DNA of 43,818 nt from Verrucomicrobia subdivision 6 bacterium (GTDB lineage: Bacteria > Verrucomicrobiota > Verrucomicrobiia > Methylacidiphilales > Verrucolacustridaceae): NCBI GenBank assembly GCA_947441075.1, contig CANESK010000005.1, positions 1 to 43,818 on the forward strand, read 5' to 3'. The notes under the pieces are model-generated. The model made no database searches, was not told where the DNA came from, and saw only the letters and a program-made list of their open reading frames with translations. The position numbers and the translations under genes were made by a program. Shown one piece after another: positions 33,559 through 42,774 of the stretch; within the stretch, counting starts at the first letter, position 1; every line of letters starts with the position of its first letter.

Positions 33559-34152
33559 CTAGGAAACTAATTTAAGGAAAGGTTGCAGAGAGAAGGCTTG
33601 CTGAAAGAGATCTCCTTTGCGTTCGAGGCCGAAGATAGCGTCCTCGGGGTCGGTACCTTTAGATCGAATGAGGCAGACTCCGGGTCGGAGCTCGAGCTTG
33701 GAGGGGTGGAGGTTTTGGCGGTGGGAGCGATCGAGGGCGTCGGCCACGCGGAGGATACCTGCGAGGTGTTGCAGGGCCTGCTTCCGCTCTTTGGGTAGAT
33801 TTTGATAGCGTTGGTGTAAGGGGGAGGGAGGAGCTTTGCGGTGATAGCGGGCGAGGAGAGCGACAAGGGCAGATTGCTTTTGGGTAAGATTATTCCATGA
33901 GTGTTCTCGGATGAGGCGGGCCGATTCCTTGTGGTGAGGTTTTTCGTCTGTGGCGCTAGACCAACCGGTGTCATGGAGAAGAGAGGCGATGATGAGGAGT
34001 TCCCCATCGGTGGAGGAGAGTTGGTGGAGGGCCTGGAGTTCACGGAAAAGAAAGGCTGCCCAGAGGGTGACGTGCTGAACGTGAGCGGGATCGCGTTCAT
34101 ATTTTTTCATGAAGGCGTGGGCCTCTTGAATGGCGGGAGAAGATGAAATCAT
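33559..34152 (-). CDS. HD-domain protein matching the C-terminal domain of Ppx/GppA
   Basis: A 197-aa all-helical HD protein. The HD pair is at residues 60-61 (ASLLHDTGW), with histidines in RDPAHVQHV, HHKESARLI and LARYHRKA, and the segment AGILRVADALDRSH. This is the pattern of domain III of long exopolyphosphatase/GppA proteins. It starts by an ATGA overlap at the end of the Ppx-core gene, and the two together (313 + 197 aa) nearly equal the length of the one-piece E. coli Ppx (about 513 aa). It therefore probably acts with that protein, in polyphosphate or (p)ppGpp metabolism. Confidence 0.85.
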   Translation of the reverse strand: MISSSPAIQEAHAFMKKYERDPAHVQHVTLWAAFLFRELQALHQLSSTDGELLIIASLLHDTGWSSATDEKPHHKESARLIREHSWNNLTQKQSALVALLARYHRKAPPSPLHQRYQNLPKERKQALQHLAGILRVADALDRSHRQNLHPSKLELRPGVCLIRSKGTDPEDAIFGLERKGDLFQQAFSLQPFLKLVS

Positions 34153-35090
34153 CGGATAATCTTTTTCAGGGGTACGGGAGCGATTTGGTCGAGCCAGACT
34201 CCATAGCGCAAACCGTGGGTGGTGAGCTGGACGGAATTGAGATGAAGGCGAACCATGGTTTCGCGCAGGACGAGAAATGCGGAGAGAGCGACGGACGCGC
34301 GATCGGCAGGCATGCCAGGCAGGCGGCGGAGACGGGAAAGGGTAAGGGGACGAATTTTATGTATGAGAGAATCGAGCTTGGTGAGTTGAAGGCGAAACCC
34401 CTCGAGCCGGCGGGCTTTGATATTTTTGCCTTGGAGAAGACAGGCGTAAGCGTGACCAGTGCCACCGGAAAAGCTGGCGTGAGAGGGGCGGGCGGGGCGG
34501 CGAATTTTCTTTAGTGCTTTTTGAATTTGGGTGGTGGCGTGGAGCCAAGTCTTTGCGGAAGCAGGATGCTGGGGAAGTAGAGAGTCGCGAATGGCGACAC
34601 AACCGAGATTGAGGCTGAAGATGGCTGAGCGGGAGGGATGATGGGAGTCGATAACCTCGAGGCTCCCGCCGCCGAGGTCGATGTGAAATCGGGGGGAGCG
34701 GGTGGAGGAGAGTTGGCGGGCGGCGAGGGCGATGAGGCGACCTTCAGTGTGGCCGGTGAGGAGGCAAATCTTGCGCCCAAGGATGCGAGAGGCTGGAAGA
34801 AGGAAAGACTGGCGATTGCGGGCAAGGCGCAGAGTGCCGGTGGCGACGGCGAGAACTTTATCGGGATGGAAAAGGAGGATTTTACGTTGGAGGCGGGTGA
34901 GGAGTCGGAGAGCACGAAGGCAGGTGGTAGGCCGGATTTTTCCAGTGAGGGCAACACCTTGGCCAAGGCGTACGGGGTAGGCTTTTTCGTGATGGATGTG
35001 GAGGGTGGAACCGGACTGTTCGGCGAGGAGAAGTTTAAAGGTGTTGGAACCGAGATCGAGGACGGCAGCGCGGTGGGGCGGGCAGGGCAC
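34149..35090 (-). CDS. ppx: exopolyphosphatase/GppA ASKHA core (short form)
   Basis: A 313-aa protein with the two ASKHA domains of Ppx/GppA, which remove phosphate from polyphosphate or from pppGpp. The phosphate loops are visible as AAVLDLGSNTFKLLL (near residue 8) and FHIDLGGGSLEV (near 136). ATGTLRLARN and TGHTEGRLIAL match the family, though in the last the usual Glu-Glu pair is Thr-Glu. The chain ends at GLRYGVWLDQI, just where domain II ends in long forms. The start is a GTG at 35090 just before the first conserved strand; the frame stays open upstream with unrelated sequence. It heads the operon and is divergent from guaA. Confidence 0.86.
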   Translation of the reverse strand: MPCPPHRAAVLDLGSNTFKLLLAEQSGSTLHIHHEKAYPVRLGQGVALTGKIRPTTCLRALRLLTRLQRKILLFHPDKVLAVATGTLRLARNRQSFLLPASRILGRKICLLTGHTEGRLIALAARQLSSTRSPRFHIDLGGGSLEVIDSHHPSRSAIFSLNLGCVAIRDSLLPQHPASAKTWLHATTQIQKALKKIRRPARPSHASFSGGTGHAYACLLQGKNIKARRLEGFRLQLTKLDSLIHKIRPLTLSRLRRLPGMPADRASVALSAFLVLRETMVRLHLNSVQLTTHGLRYGVWLDQIAPVPLKKIIR

Positions 35091-35221
35091 AAAGAAGTTA
35101 AAGCGGATTGCTGAGGGATGGGCAACACGTAGGGAGGGGGAAAAGTTGAGCGGTGGTAGTTCTTGTGAAGAAGTACGGACTGGGGCTTGACGATTCTGAA
35201 GGAAGAGGTGAAGTAGTACAC

Positions 35222-36784
35222 TTGAAGCCAGCAAAGATTGTTTCTTCGATCCCCGAGCGCGTGCTGATCCTTGATTTTGGATCGCAGTACACCCAGGTGA
35301 TTGCTCGGCGGATTCGGGAGGCGAAGGTTTTCTCGGAGATTGTTCCTCACACGATTTCGGCGAAGAAAGTGTTAGCGCTACGGCCGAAGGGAATTGTTTT
35401 GAGCGGAGGACCCGCCAGCGTCTACGGAAAAAACGCACCCAAGATGGATCGAAAGATATTTCATTTAGGAATTCCGATTTTGGGGATCTGCTATGGAATG
35501 CAGCTTTTGGTGAAGGAGTTTGGGGGACAGGTGGCAAGGGGAACGAGGCGGGAATATGGTAGGGGAATCTTGCGGCGGAAGCGGGCGTGTCCTTTGCTGG
35601 ATCGGTTGCCGAATCGGCTGGAGATATGGAATAGTCACGGGGATCGGGTGACTCGGTTGCCGCGTGGCTTTGTTTCGGTGGCCACGACGGAGAATAGTCC
35701 TTATGCGGTGGTGCGAAAGGGGGACATCTACGGGTTGCAGTTTCATCCTGAAGTTTCTCACACCCCGAAGGGGCAGAGGATTCTCGGCAATTTTCTGACA
35801 AAAATCTGTGGTTGCCGAGGAATTTGGACGATGGGCTCGTTTCTGAAAAAGGCGGTGGCGGAGGTACGGGAGCAAGTGGGGACGGGCCGAGTGATTCTTG
35901 GATTGAGTGGGGGGGTGGACTCGAGCGTGGCGGCGGCGCTGCTTTACCGGGCGATTGGCAGTCGGTTGCGGTGTATTTTTGTGGATAACGGGTTATTGCG
36001 AAAGGATGAGGTGGCCAGCGTGAAGAGAATCTTTGGTAAGCACCGCCATTTTAATCTGACGGTGATTGATGCGCGGGCGAGGTTCTTGCGGAGATTACGG
36101 GGGGTGTCGGATCCGGAGAGGAAGAGAAAGATCATCGGACGGGAATTTATTCACGTTTTTAACGAGGCTTCGAAGAAGGTTGGTCGTGGAGCGCAGTTTT
36201 TGGCTCAAGGGACGCTCTATCCTGACGTGATCGAGAGCGTGCCGATCGCGGGCAATCCTGCGTCTTTGATTAAGAGCCATCACAATGTGGGAGGCTTGCC
36301 TAAGCGAATGAAGTTGGGCTTGGTGGAGCCGTTGCGGCAGCTTTTTAAAGATGAGGTGCGCAAGGTGGGAGCGGTACTGGGTTTACCGAAAGAGATGGTC
36401 TGGCGGCAACCGTTCCCAGGGCCAGGGCTAGCGGTGCGCTGTTTGGGAGCGATCGAGGAGCAAAAATTATCGATTTTGCGAGAAGCGGATGCGATTGTGG
36501 TGGAGGAGATGAAAGCCTCAGGATGGTACTATCGGGTTTGGCAAAGTTTTGCGGTGCTCTTGCCTTGTCGGAGTGTGGGGGTAATGGGGGATGAGCGAAC
36601 GTACGACAATGCGGTGGCGCTTCGGGTGGTGGAAAGTAAGGATGGAATGACAGCGGATTGGGTGCGGTTACCTGGGGATCTGTTGGGACGGATCTCGAAT
36701 CGGATCTGCAACGAAGTGAAGGGGATTAATCGGGTGGTGCTGGATATTAGTTCCAAGCCACCGGCCACGATTGAGTGGGAGTAG
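35222..36784 (+). CDS. guaA: GMP synthase (glutamine-hydrolysing)
   Basis: GuaA turns XMP into GMP with ATP and glutamine. The 520-aa protein has the amidotransferase domain with Cys90 in ILGICYGMQ and His174 and Glu176 in LQFHPEVSH, then the ATP-pyrophosphatase loop [11 protein letters not shown] (about 226-236) and the C-terminal dimer domain ending PPATIEWE. The TTG at 35222 follows a GAGGTG ribosome site and gives the usual length; a GTG at 35153 would add 23 poorly conserved residues. Lys and Arg codons are frequent. The 131-base gap to ppx holds the divergent promoters; no purine riboswitch was recognised. Confidence 0.95.
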   Translation: MKPAKIVSSIPERVLILDFGSQYTQVIARRIREAKVFSEIVPHTISAKKVLALRPKGIVLSGGPASVYGKNAPKMDRKIFHLGIPILGICYGMQLLVKEFGGQVARGTRREYGRGILRRKRACPLLDRLPNRLEIWNSHGDRVTRLPRGFVSVATTENSPYAVVRKGDIYGLQFHPEVSHTPKGQRILGNFLTKICGCRGIWTMGSFLKKAVAEVREQVGTGRVILGLSGGVDSSVAAALLYRAIGSRLRCIFVDNGLLRKDEVASVKRIFGKHRHFNLTVIDARARFLRRLRGVSDPERKRKIIGREFIHVFNEASKKVGRGAQFLAQGTLYPDVIESVPIAGNPASLIKSHHNVGGLPKRMKLGLVEPLRQLFKDEVRKVGAVLGLPKEMVWRQPFPGPGLAVRCLGAIEEQKLSILREADAIVVEEMKASGWYYRVWQSFAVLLPCRSVGVMGDERTYDNAVALRVVESKDGMTADWVRLPGDLLGRISNRICNEVKGINRVVLDISSKPPATIEWE

Positions 36785-36791
36785 TTTATTT

Positions 36792-38054
36792 ATGAGAATC
36801 GTCGACACGAGTAAGAGAAAAGATGCGGTCAAGGTGTTGGCGGAGCTGACGCGTAATCCTGAACCGGACGGGCGGGTACGGGCGGCAGTGGAAAAAATAA
36901 TTGCGGAGGTGCGAAGGGGCGGAGATCGGGCTTTGGTGCGGATCCACAATCGTTTTGCCCGGAAGTCACTTCGCGTAGGGGAGCTCAAAATTCGAGGAAG
37001 GTTTCGAGCGCCTTCGGCGCAGGAGAGGAAAGCGTTGGCTCTGGCAGAAAAGAATATTGCAGAGTTTGCTAGCCGGACTCGGCCAAAGGGGTGGGTGGGA
37101 CGCAATCGGCAGGGTGCGCGGACTGGGGAAAACTTTCCTGCTTTAGGCCGAGTGGGGGTTTATGTGCCAGGTGGGACGGCTCCACTGGTTTCGACGGCTT
37201 TGATGACGATGGTACTGGCCCGAGTTGCAGGGGTGAAGCAGATTGTGGCCTGCACGCCTGGGCCAGTGCATCCGGTGTTGGGGTGGGCGTTGCAGAAGGC
37301 GGGGGCGACGGAGATTTATCAGGTGGGAGGTGCGCAGGCGATTGCGGCGATGGCCTATGGGACGGAGACGATTCGTCCGGTGGAAAAGATCTGTGGTCCA
37401 GGGAGTGGGTGGGTGGTGGAGGCGAAGAGGCAGGTTTTCGGGAGGGTAGGAATTGATCTTCTTCCTGGGCCGAGTGAGATCGCGGTGGTGGCGGATGAGT
37501 CGGCCCGTCCTGAGTGGGTGGCGGCCGATTTGGTAGCACAGGCGGAGCATGGACCGGGAAGTCAGATTTATCTGCTGACCCCTTCGCGGAGGATTCTGGG
37601 GGAGGTGCTCGCGCAGGTTTTAAGTCAGATTGCGCGGCAACCAAGGGCGAACTATCTGCGGGATGTCTTGCGGCAAGGAACGACACTAGTACGAACGCAG
37701 ACTTTAAGGCAGGCGGTGGATTGGGCGGAGGCGATTGCGCCGGAGCATCTTGCCTTGTGCTGTCGCGGTGCAAAAAAAATTGCGGCGGAGATCCGTTGTG
37801 CGGGGGCGGTTTTTGTAGGGAACTATTCGGCAGTGGCCTTAGGTGATTACGTAGCGGGACCTAGCCACACTTTGCCGACGGGAGGTGCGGGCAGGGCTTT
37901 TGCGGGGTTGCGAGTGGAAGATTTTGTGAAACGGGTGAGCGTGGTGGAGTACGGGGAGGCGGCGGTGAGGAAATCGGCGAGGGCGGTGGGGGTTCTGGCG
38001 CGATTGGAGCGACTCGACGCCCATGCTCATTCCGTGGAAACTAGGTTGCGATGA
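36792..38054 (+). CDS. hisD: histidinol dehydrogenase
   Basis: HisD carries out the last two oxidations of histidine synthesis with NAD and zinc. The 420-aa protein shows [15 protein letters not shown], the NAD-site segment [18 protein letters not shown], and the zinc-ligand regions [27 protein letters not shown] and AHAHSVETR. Catalytic Glu-His is in IAPEHLAL. The ATG at 36792 begins 7 bases after guaA. It overlaps hisB as ATGA, so the two his genes are translationally coupled behind guaA. Confidence 0.96.
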   Translation: MRIVDTSKRKDAVKVLAELTRNPEPDGRVRAAVEKIIAEVRRGGDRALVRIHNRFARKSLRVGELKIRGRFRAPSAQERKALALAEKNIAEFASRTRPKGWVGRNRQGARTGENFPALGRVGVYVPGGTAPLVSTALMTMVLARVAGVKQIVACTPGPVHPVLGWALQKAGATEIYQVGGAQAIAAMAYGTETIRPVEKICGPGSGWVVEAKRQVFGRVGIDLLPGPSEIAVVADESARPEWVAADLVAQAEHGPGSQIYLLTPSRRILGEVLAQVLSQIARQPRANYLRDVLRQGTTLVRTQTLRQAVDWAEAIAPEHLALCCRGAKKIAAEIRCAGAVFVGNYSAVALGDYVAGPSHTLPTGGAGRAFAGLRVEDFVKRVSVVEYGEAAVRKSARAVGVLARLERLDAHAHSVETRLR

Positions 38055-38650
38055 AGAAATTAGGGAAACGCCAAGCGCAGAAGACTCGGAAGACGAGTGA
38101 GACAGAGATTTCTGTTCGGTTAAATTTGGATGGGATGGGGACGGCGAAGGTGAAAACGGGGATTCCTTTCTTTGATCACATGCTGAATCTTTTTGCGAGG
38201 CATGGGTTGTTCGACTTGGAGGTGAAAGCGAAGGGGGATTTAGATGTGGACCTGCATCACACAGTGGAGGATGTGGGTTTGGTTTTGGGGCAGGTTTTGG
38301 CGGTAGCCCTAGGGAAGAAGGAGGGGATTCGACGGTATGGTTGTGCGCATGTGCCGATGGATGAAACATTGGCGCGAGTGGCGGTGGATTTGAGCGGGCG
38401 ACCTTATCTGGAGTTGCGGGGGTTAAACCGGCGTGGGCGGGCAGGGAATTTTCCGGCGCAGTTGGTGGAGGAGTTTCTGCGATCGTTGGCGGTGCAGTCG
38501 GGGATGAATCTACATGTGGAGATTCTTTATGGGAGAGATGTGCACCACCAGATCGAGGCGATTTTCAAGGGTTTGGCTCGGGCGTTGGAGGAAGCGGTGC
38601 GAAGAGATCCGCGGGTGAGGGGTGTTCCAAGTACGAAGGGGAGGATTTGA
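38051..38650 (+). CDS. hisB: imidazoleglycerol-phosphate dehydratase
   Basis: This 199-aa single-function HisB (without the N-terminal phosphatase of enteric bacteria) dehydrates imidazole glycerol phosphate. The metal-binding motifs are [18 protein letters not shown] and [15 protein letters not shown], and it ends in PSTKGRI as usual. The first 20 residues are Lys/Arg-rich and lie before the conserved start. The ATGA overlap with hisD couples the genes. It is convergent with the TIGR03790 gene, 52 bases apart; the gap has an A-run but no clear hairpin. Confidence 0.96.
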   Translation: MKKLGKRQAQKTRKTSETEISVRLNLDGMGTAKVKTGIPFFDHMLNLFARHGLFDLEVKAKGDLDVDLHHTVEDVGLVLGQVLAVALGKKEGIRRYGCAHVPMDETLARVAVDLSGRPYLELRGLNRRGRAGNFPAQLVEEFLRSLAVQSGMNLHVEILYGRDVHHQIEAIFKGLARALEEAVRRDPRVRGVPSTKGRI

Positions 38651-38702
38651 GGTTCGGCTAAAAAAAGCAGACGCGTCGGAGAATGGGATGGGAAGGAAAA
38701 AT

Positions 38703-40631
38703 CTATTTTGGGGTGTTGGGGTCGGTGGGGTTGTTGGTGGCGGGGGTTGAGGTAGGGAGTTGAGTGGGGCTAGGAGGTGTGGGGGCGTGGGGTGGGGTGG
38801 TGGTATCGGGGAGGGTGGGGCGGGAGCCTGCGGCCTGAGCGACGGCGGCTTGATCGGCTGCAGTGGCTTCGGGGCGGACGTTGGCGGGAGGTTGGGCGGC
38901 GGCTTTGGCGACGGCGGCAGCGAGTTGGGCGGCTTCGACTTCATCTTTATAGGCGGCGAGGGCGCTAGGGAGTTCGGAGATTCCTTCACCTGAGGCGAGG
39001 GCGAGGGCGCGATCTCCAAGGCCAGTGCCCTTGGCGGCGTCGGGGAATTCGGTCATGAGTTGTTCGTAGGTAGCCATGGCTTGATTGGTTTTATCGTCGC
39101 GGCGATAGAGATCGGCGAGTTTCATGAGGATACGGAGGCGATCGCGGGGTTCCTTTTTTCCCAGAAGATCGAGGGTGTCGTCGTAGAGGCGGACGGCATC
39201 TTTTTTCTCGTTGAGATCGCGATAAATGTCGGCGCTTCCCTCAAGGATGATTTCGTTTTTGGGAAAGTCTTCGAGGAGTTGGGTGACGGCGCTACGGGTT
39301 TCGGAGAGGGAGCCAGCGTTGGCGAGGAGGCGAGCTTTACGGAGGCGGAACCACGGAAGATCGGGGGAGTTGGAAGTTTGGGCGGCGTCGAGATTTTCGT
39401 AAAAGTTCCTAGGGAAGGGGCGGTAGAGGGGATCTCCGACAAAGGTGACCATCCAAGATAGGGTGAGTTGGGATTGGTAGGCGGCTTCTGCGAAAGAGAG
39501 GCCGGCGAGGAGAGAGCTAACGAAGAGATTGATGTCAGGGGTGAAGCGGAGGTAGGGCTCGTAAACTGCGCCCATGGTGGCGGTGGCTCCGTGAGCGAGG
39601 AGAGGGCCGACCCAGTTTTTGGTTTCAGAGCGGATGGTTTCTGCGCTGAAAGAGTGGATGTGGTAGGCGACGGCGCCTCGGCGGAAGCGGGCAGAGGGCA
39701 TTTCGAAGGGGCCGTGACAATCTTGGGTGTACCAACCTGCGTAAAAAGCAATTTGGTCCCAGGGGGCGTATTTGGAAACGACATCGGGCCGTCGGTCAAT
39801 TTCGACTTCGAATCCGCGGGCTTGAAAGAGAAGAGAGGCGCGTTCGATCCAGTCATCGCCCATGCGGTAGGGATCGTCTTTTTTCTCGATGGAACGGAGG
39901 TCGAAGAAGGCGCGGCCGGTGAGTTCTGTTTTTTCGGTGTCGACCGCATCTTGGATCATGCGGCGAACGATGGCGGGGGTAGGGCCGTCGAGGCGGGTGA
40001 CGAGGATCATGTAGTTGGCGAAGAATTGGCCGAAGGGTCGGATACGTTTGTCCGCGAAGTAGGGGTTGGCGACGAGGCCGTAAAGAGGGAGTCCTTGGAT
40101 GGGGAGGAGGGCGAGTTCTGAATCGACGGCGGCGGCATTGGGGCGGAGCTGGGCCATGAGCGCCTCGGGAGCGAGGAGGGTAGGATCTTCGGAGATTTTC
40201 AGAGGAATTCCTCGGATGAGAGCCATGATCCAAATGGGATTGTCTTGGGATTGTTGGACGGGGACGGAGCCTTGGAGACCGAGAATGGGGTTAGGGAGAA
40301 AGTTTTCGGCACGTTTAAGCCAACCGCGGGAGGTGAAGATTTCTTCTAGTGGCAAACGGATTTTTGAATCGTACTCGGCGCGGGTAATTTCCTCGGTGAG
40401 GGGGGCGTCGAGGCTGAGGATTCGGTCTGCGGGGATGGATCTGGCTTTGGCGTAGAATTCGGCGAGGGATTGCGAATCGGGATCGGCGCGGTTGAAGACG
40501 ACAACGGTGTGGGCAGCGAGGTCGGGGGTATTTGAAGTGGGGGGAGTGGCGGTGAGATCAGGGTCGGGGGCGCCAACGAGGTTGAGGGCGAGGCAGGGGA
40601 GCAGGAGAAGGGCGAAAAGTTCGCGAAACAT
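38703..40631 (-). CDS. TIGR03790-family secreted protein with helical repeats and Ala/Pro tail
   Basis: A 642-aa protein with a signal peptide (about residues 1-21, MFRELFALLLLPCLALNLVG). The N-terminal part (about 40-410) is a TIGR03790-type domain of unknown function; it begins with VVVFNRADPDSQSLAEFYAK and RSIPADRIL and includes GWYTQDCHGPF. A helical TPR-like region follows at about 430-565 (LLEDFPKNEIILEGSADIYR, LMKLADLYRRDDKTNQAMAT). The last 80 residues are rich in Ala, Pro and Thr and are probably disordered. The ATG at 40631 starts the signal peptide; the longer frame upstream lacks one. It follows the metallo-beta-lactamase gene by 40 bases. Confidence 0.85.
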   Translation of the reverse strand: MFRELFALLLLPCLALNLVGAPDPDLTATPPTSNTPDLAAHTVVVFNRADPDSQSLAEFYAKARSIPADRILSLDAPLTEEITRAEYDSKIRLPLEEIFTSRGWLKRAENFLPNPILGLQGSVPVQQSQDNPIWIMALIRGIPLKISEDPTLLAPEALMAQLRPNAAAVDSELALLPIQGLPLYGLVANPYFADKRIRPFGQFFANYMILVTRLDGPTPAIVRRMIQDAVDTEKTELTGRAFFDLRSIEKKDDPYRMGDDWIERASLLFQARGFEVEIDRRPDVVSKYAPWDQIAFYAGWYTQDCHGPFEMPSARFRRGAVAYHIHSFSAETIRSETKNWVGPLLAHGATATMGAVYEPYLRFTPDINLFVSSLLAGLSFAEAAYQSQLTLSWMVTFVGDPLYRPFPRNFYENLDAAQTSNSPDLPWFRLRKARLLANAGSLSETRSAVTQLLEDFPKNEIILEGSADIYRDLNEKKDAVRLYDDTLDLLGKKEPRDRLRILMKLADLYRRDDKTNQAMATYEQLMTEFPDAAKGTGLGDRALALASGEGISELPSALAAYKDEVEAAQLAAAVAKAAAQPPANVRPEATAADQAAVAQAAGSRPTLPDTTTPPHAPTPPSPTQLPTSTPATNNPTDPNTPK

Positions 40632-40671
40632 AGGAAATGATCCTAGCGGGAGAGGCGGTGGGGGAGAAAGT

Positions 40672-41445
40672 TCAGAGATCGATCTGGAGGCCATCGTAGG
40701 CGAGGCGAATGTTGGGGGGGAGGGTGGCGTCGCGTTCTGCATGGAGCGTGTTGTGAGTGAGGTGGGTGAGCCAGGTGCGTTGGGCTTTGATATCTTGGGC
40801 GATTTCGATGGCTTGGGCGATTGTCAGGTGGGTGGGGTGAGGTTCTTCGCGCAGGCCATCGATAATGAGGACAGGGATATTGCGAATGAGATCGCGGATG
40901 GGTGGGGGGACGGCGGCGCAGTCGGGAAGGTAGGCAGCGCGAGGGCGGCCTGCGGAGTCGATTCGGAATCCAGTGGTAGTAATGCTTCCGTGGGGAACGG
41001 GCAGGGGAACGAAAGTGGTGGAGCCAATGGTGAACGGGCCGGTGATAGGGTGAGGTTGGGGGCAGACGTAGGCGGGGCTACGTATTTTGAGATCGAAAGC
41101 GTAGTCGAAGGCTTTTTCGAGGCGGGAGAGAGTGAAGGGATCGGCGTAGAGGGGAATACGGTTTCCATTTTTGACTGAGTAGGTACGGAGATCGTCGAAG
41201 CCGGCGATATGATCGGCATGGCTGTGGGTGTAGACGACGGCATCGAGTCGAGGAATAGCGGCGCGGAGGGCTTGGGAACGAAAATCGGGTGAGGTATCGA
41301 TGACGACGCTGAGATTTTTGTCTTCGAGCCAAACGGACGAGCGGAACCGACGGTCGCGTGGGTCGGTAGAGGAGCAGACGCGGCAGTGGCAGGCGATCAT
41401 GGGGACGCCTTGGGAAGTGCCTGTGCCGAGGAAGGTGATATGCAT
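40672..41445 (-). CDS. PhnP-like metallo-beta-lactamase-fold hydrolase
   Basis: A 257-aa soluble metal-dependent hydrolase. Its N-terminus GTGTSQGVPM and the structural zinc motif CHCRVC (about 19-24) match the PhnP subgroup, whose founder is a cyclic phosphodiesterase. The catalytic metal motif THSHADH is at 73-79, with PVPHG, YLPDCAAVP and LTHLTHN giving the later ligands. In many relatives the YLPDCAAVP site reads T/S-D-T/S, so the Cys is unusual. No phn genes are nearby, so a phosphonate role is not supported. It starts the - strand pair and is divergent from acylphosphatase. Confidence 0.88.
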   Translation of the reverse strand: MHITFLGTGTSQGVPMIACHCRVCSSTDPRDRRFRSSVWLEDKNLSVVIDTSPDFRSQALRAAIPRLDAVVYTHSHADHIAGFDDLRTYSVKNGNRIPLYADPFTLSRLEKAFDYAFDLKIRSPAYVCPQPHPITGPFTIGSTTFVPLPVPHGSITTTGFRIDSAGRPRAAYLPDCAAVPPPIRDLIRNIPVLIIDGLREEPHPTHLTIAQAIEIAQDIKAQRTWLTHLTHNTLHAERDATLPPNIRLAYDGLQIDL

Positions 41446-41518
41446 AAAGAAGAGTGGCGGTGAGGCGATTTTTGGTCGAGTCGGATATGCGAGTTTCGGG
41501 GTTGGGTGAGGTTATGAC

Positions 41519-41538
41519 ATTCCCAAGAATGTGGGAAT
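41519..41538. promoter_or_regulatory. inverted repeat between divergent hydrolase and acylphosphatase genes
   Basis: ATTCCCA (41519-41525) and TGGGAAT (41532-41538) form a perfect 7-base inverted repeat around 6 bases, overlapping a second pair, CATTC/GAATG. It lies in the 211-base gap 41446-41656 between divergent genes, which otherwise shows only G-rich sequence downstream. It may be an operator; no regulator is known. Confidence 0.35.
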
Positions 41539-41656
41539 ATTGGGGAGGTCGAGGTAACAGGGGGTTTTGGAGGATTAAGGGGGGGGAGCAAGGGGGGACC
41601 TTGGGCGGGTGGGGGTTGAAGATTTTGGGCGGAGGAGGCAAAATACAAGGGTGATG

Positions 41657-41923
41657 ATGGCGAAGAAAATTGCATATCGAGGCAAGGTCCAAGGAGTCGG
41701 GTTTCGATACAGTGTCCGACAGATAGCCGAAGGATTTACGGTCTCAGGCCATGCGGCGAACTTACCTGATGGGCGGGTGGAGGTTTTTTTACAGGGAGAC
41801 CGAGATGAAGTGGAGGCAATGGAAAAGGAGATTGGGGAAAGTCATCTTGCGAGTTTTATTCGTGAGGTAGTGGGGGAAGAGGTCAACGCTATTGCAGGTA
41901 CCAAGGGTTTCCAAATCCAGTGA
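41657..41923 (+). CDS. acylphosphatase
   Basis: An 88-aa acylphosphatase, which cleaves carboxyl-phosphate bonds of small acyl phosphates. The catalytic residues are Arg17 in GKVQGVGFRYSV and Asn35 in GHAANLPDGRVEV. Three possible starts lie together (GTG 41651, ATG 41654, ATG 41657); AAGGG at 41647-41651 best suits the last. Its stop overlaps the ABC ATPase start as GTGA, so it may be co-translated with the transporter. Confidence 0.93.
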   Translation: MAKKIAYRGKVQGVGFRYSVRQIAEGFTVSGHAANLPDGRVEVFLQGDRDEVEAMEKEIGESHLASFIREVVGEEVNAIAGTKGFQIQ

Positions 41924-42774
41924 GCCCCGCCGTCCATACTCACCTTTTGCGAAAGGAGTTCTCCATGGGCTGGTTTCGGGGCCGAGTTTTGGCACTGGAA
42001 GGATTAGAAATGGAGGTACAGAAGGGGGAGGTCTTTGGGTTACTTGGACCCAATGGCAGTGGGAAAAGTACGGCGATGAAAATGATTTTGGGCCTGTTAC
42101 GGCCGACTTCAGGATCGGCTGAGGTATGCGGATTTCGTGCGGGAACGATTTCGGCCCGAAGGCAGATCGGCTTTCTTCCAGAAAATCCCTACTTTCCAGT
42201 TTTTTTGAGCGGAGCGGAGTTGGTGCGATATTATGGGAGGTTAAGTGGGTTGGGAGGGGCAGGGCTGGAGAAAAGAGTGAAGGAGTTGCTCGAACTGGTT
42301 CGGTTGGGCGGAGAAGCGGGCAAAAGGCCCTTACGCACCTACTCCAAGGGAATGTTGCAACGCGCCGGTCTGGCAGGAGCGTTGGTGGGTGATCCAGAAA
42401 TTCTGATGTTGGATGAGCCCACCGCTGGGGTGGATCCCGCAGGCTCACGAGAGATTCGAGATTTAATTCTCGAACTGAAGGCACGAGGAAAAACGGTGAT
42501 TTTCTCGAGCCATCTATTGGAGCAGGTGGAGGATGTGGCGGATCGGGTAATTATTTTGCACCGCGGAAAAAAGCTGAGGGAAGGTCGATTAGAGGATCTG
42601 CTGACGAGGAAAAACGAGTGGGAAGTAAAGGTACAAGGGTTGCCTGAGGGGGATCGGCAGGAGCTGTTGGTCTGGCTGAAGAAAAAAGGAGGGCAAGTGG
42701 TGCGGGAAGGGGCTCCCCGTGAGAAGTTGGAAGATTATTTTCTGAGAAGTTTGCCGGAGGAGACGCGGCGATGA
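41920..42774 (+). CDS. ABC transporter ATP-binding protein
   Basis: A 284-aa ATPase for an ABC-2 type exporter. Walker A is at about 43-51 (GPNGSGKST), the signature reads YSKGMLQR, Walker B is ILMLDEPTAGVDP, and the switch His is in FSSHLLEQVE. A C-terminal extension of about 60 residues follows the ABC fold, as in the multidrug/NatA-like subgroup. The GTG start at 41920 overlaps the acylphosphatase stop. The substrate is unknown; it pairs with the permease that follows by an ATGA overlap. Confidence 0.94.
   Translation: MSPAVHTHLLRKEFSMGWFRGRVLALEGLEMEVQKGEVFGLLGPNGSGKSTAMKMILGLLRPTSGSAEVCGFRAGTISARRQIGFLPENPYFPVFLSGAELVRYYGRLSGLGGAGLEKRVKELLELVRLGGEAGKRPLRTYSKGMLQRAGLAGALVGDPEILMLDEPTAGVDPAGSREIRDLILELKARGKTVIFSSHLLEQVEDVADRVIILHRGKKLREGRLEDLLTRKNEWEVKVQGLPEGDRQELLVWLKKKGGQVVREGAPREKLEDYFLRSLPEETRR

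Noticed and set aside
34149-34170. Programmed frameshift joining the ppx core and HD genes
   Set aside because: There is a short A-run (five A) but not a full slippery heptamer, and the HD gene has its own ATG in an ATGA overlap, so coupling is the simpler reading.
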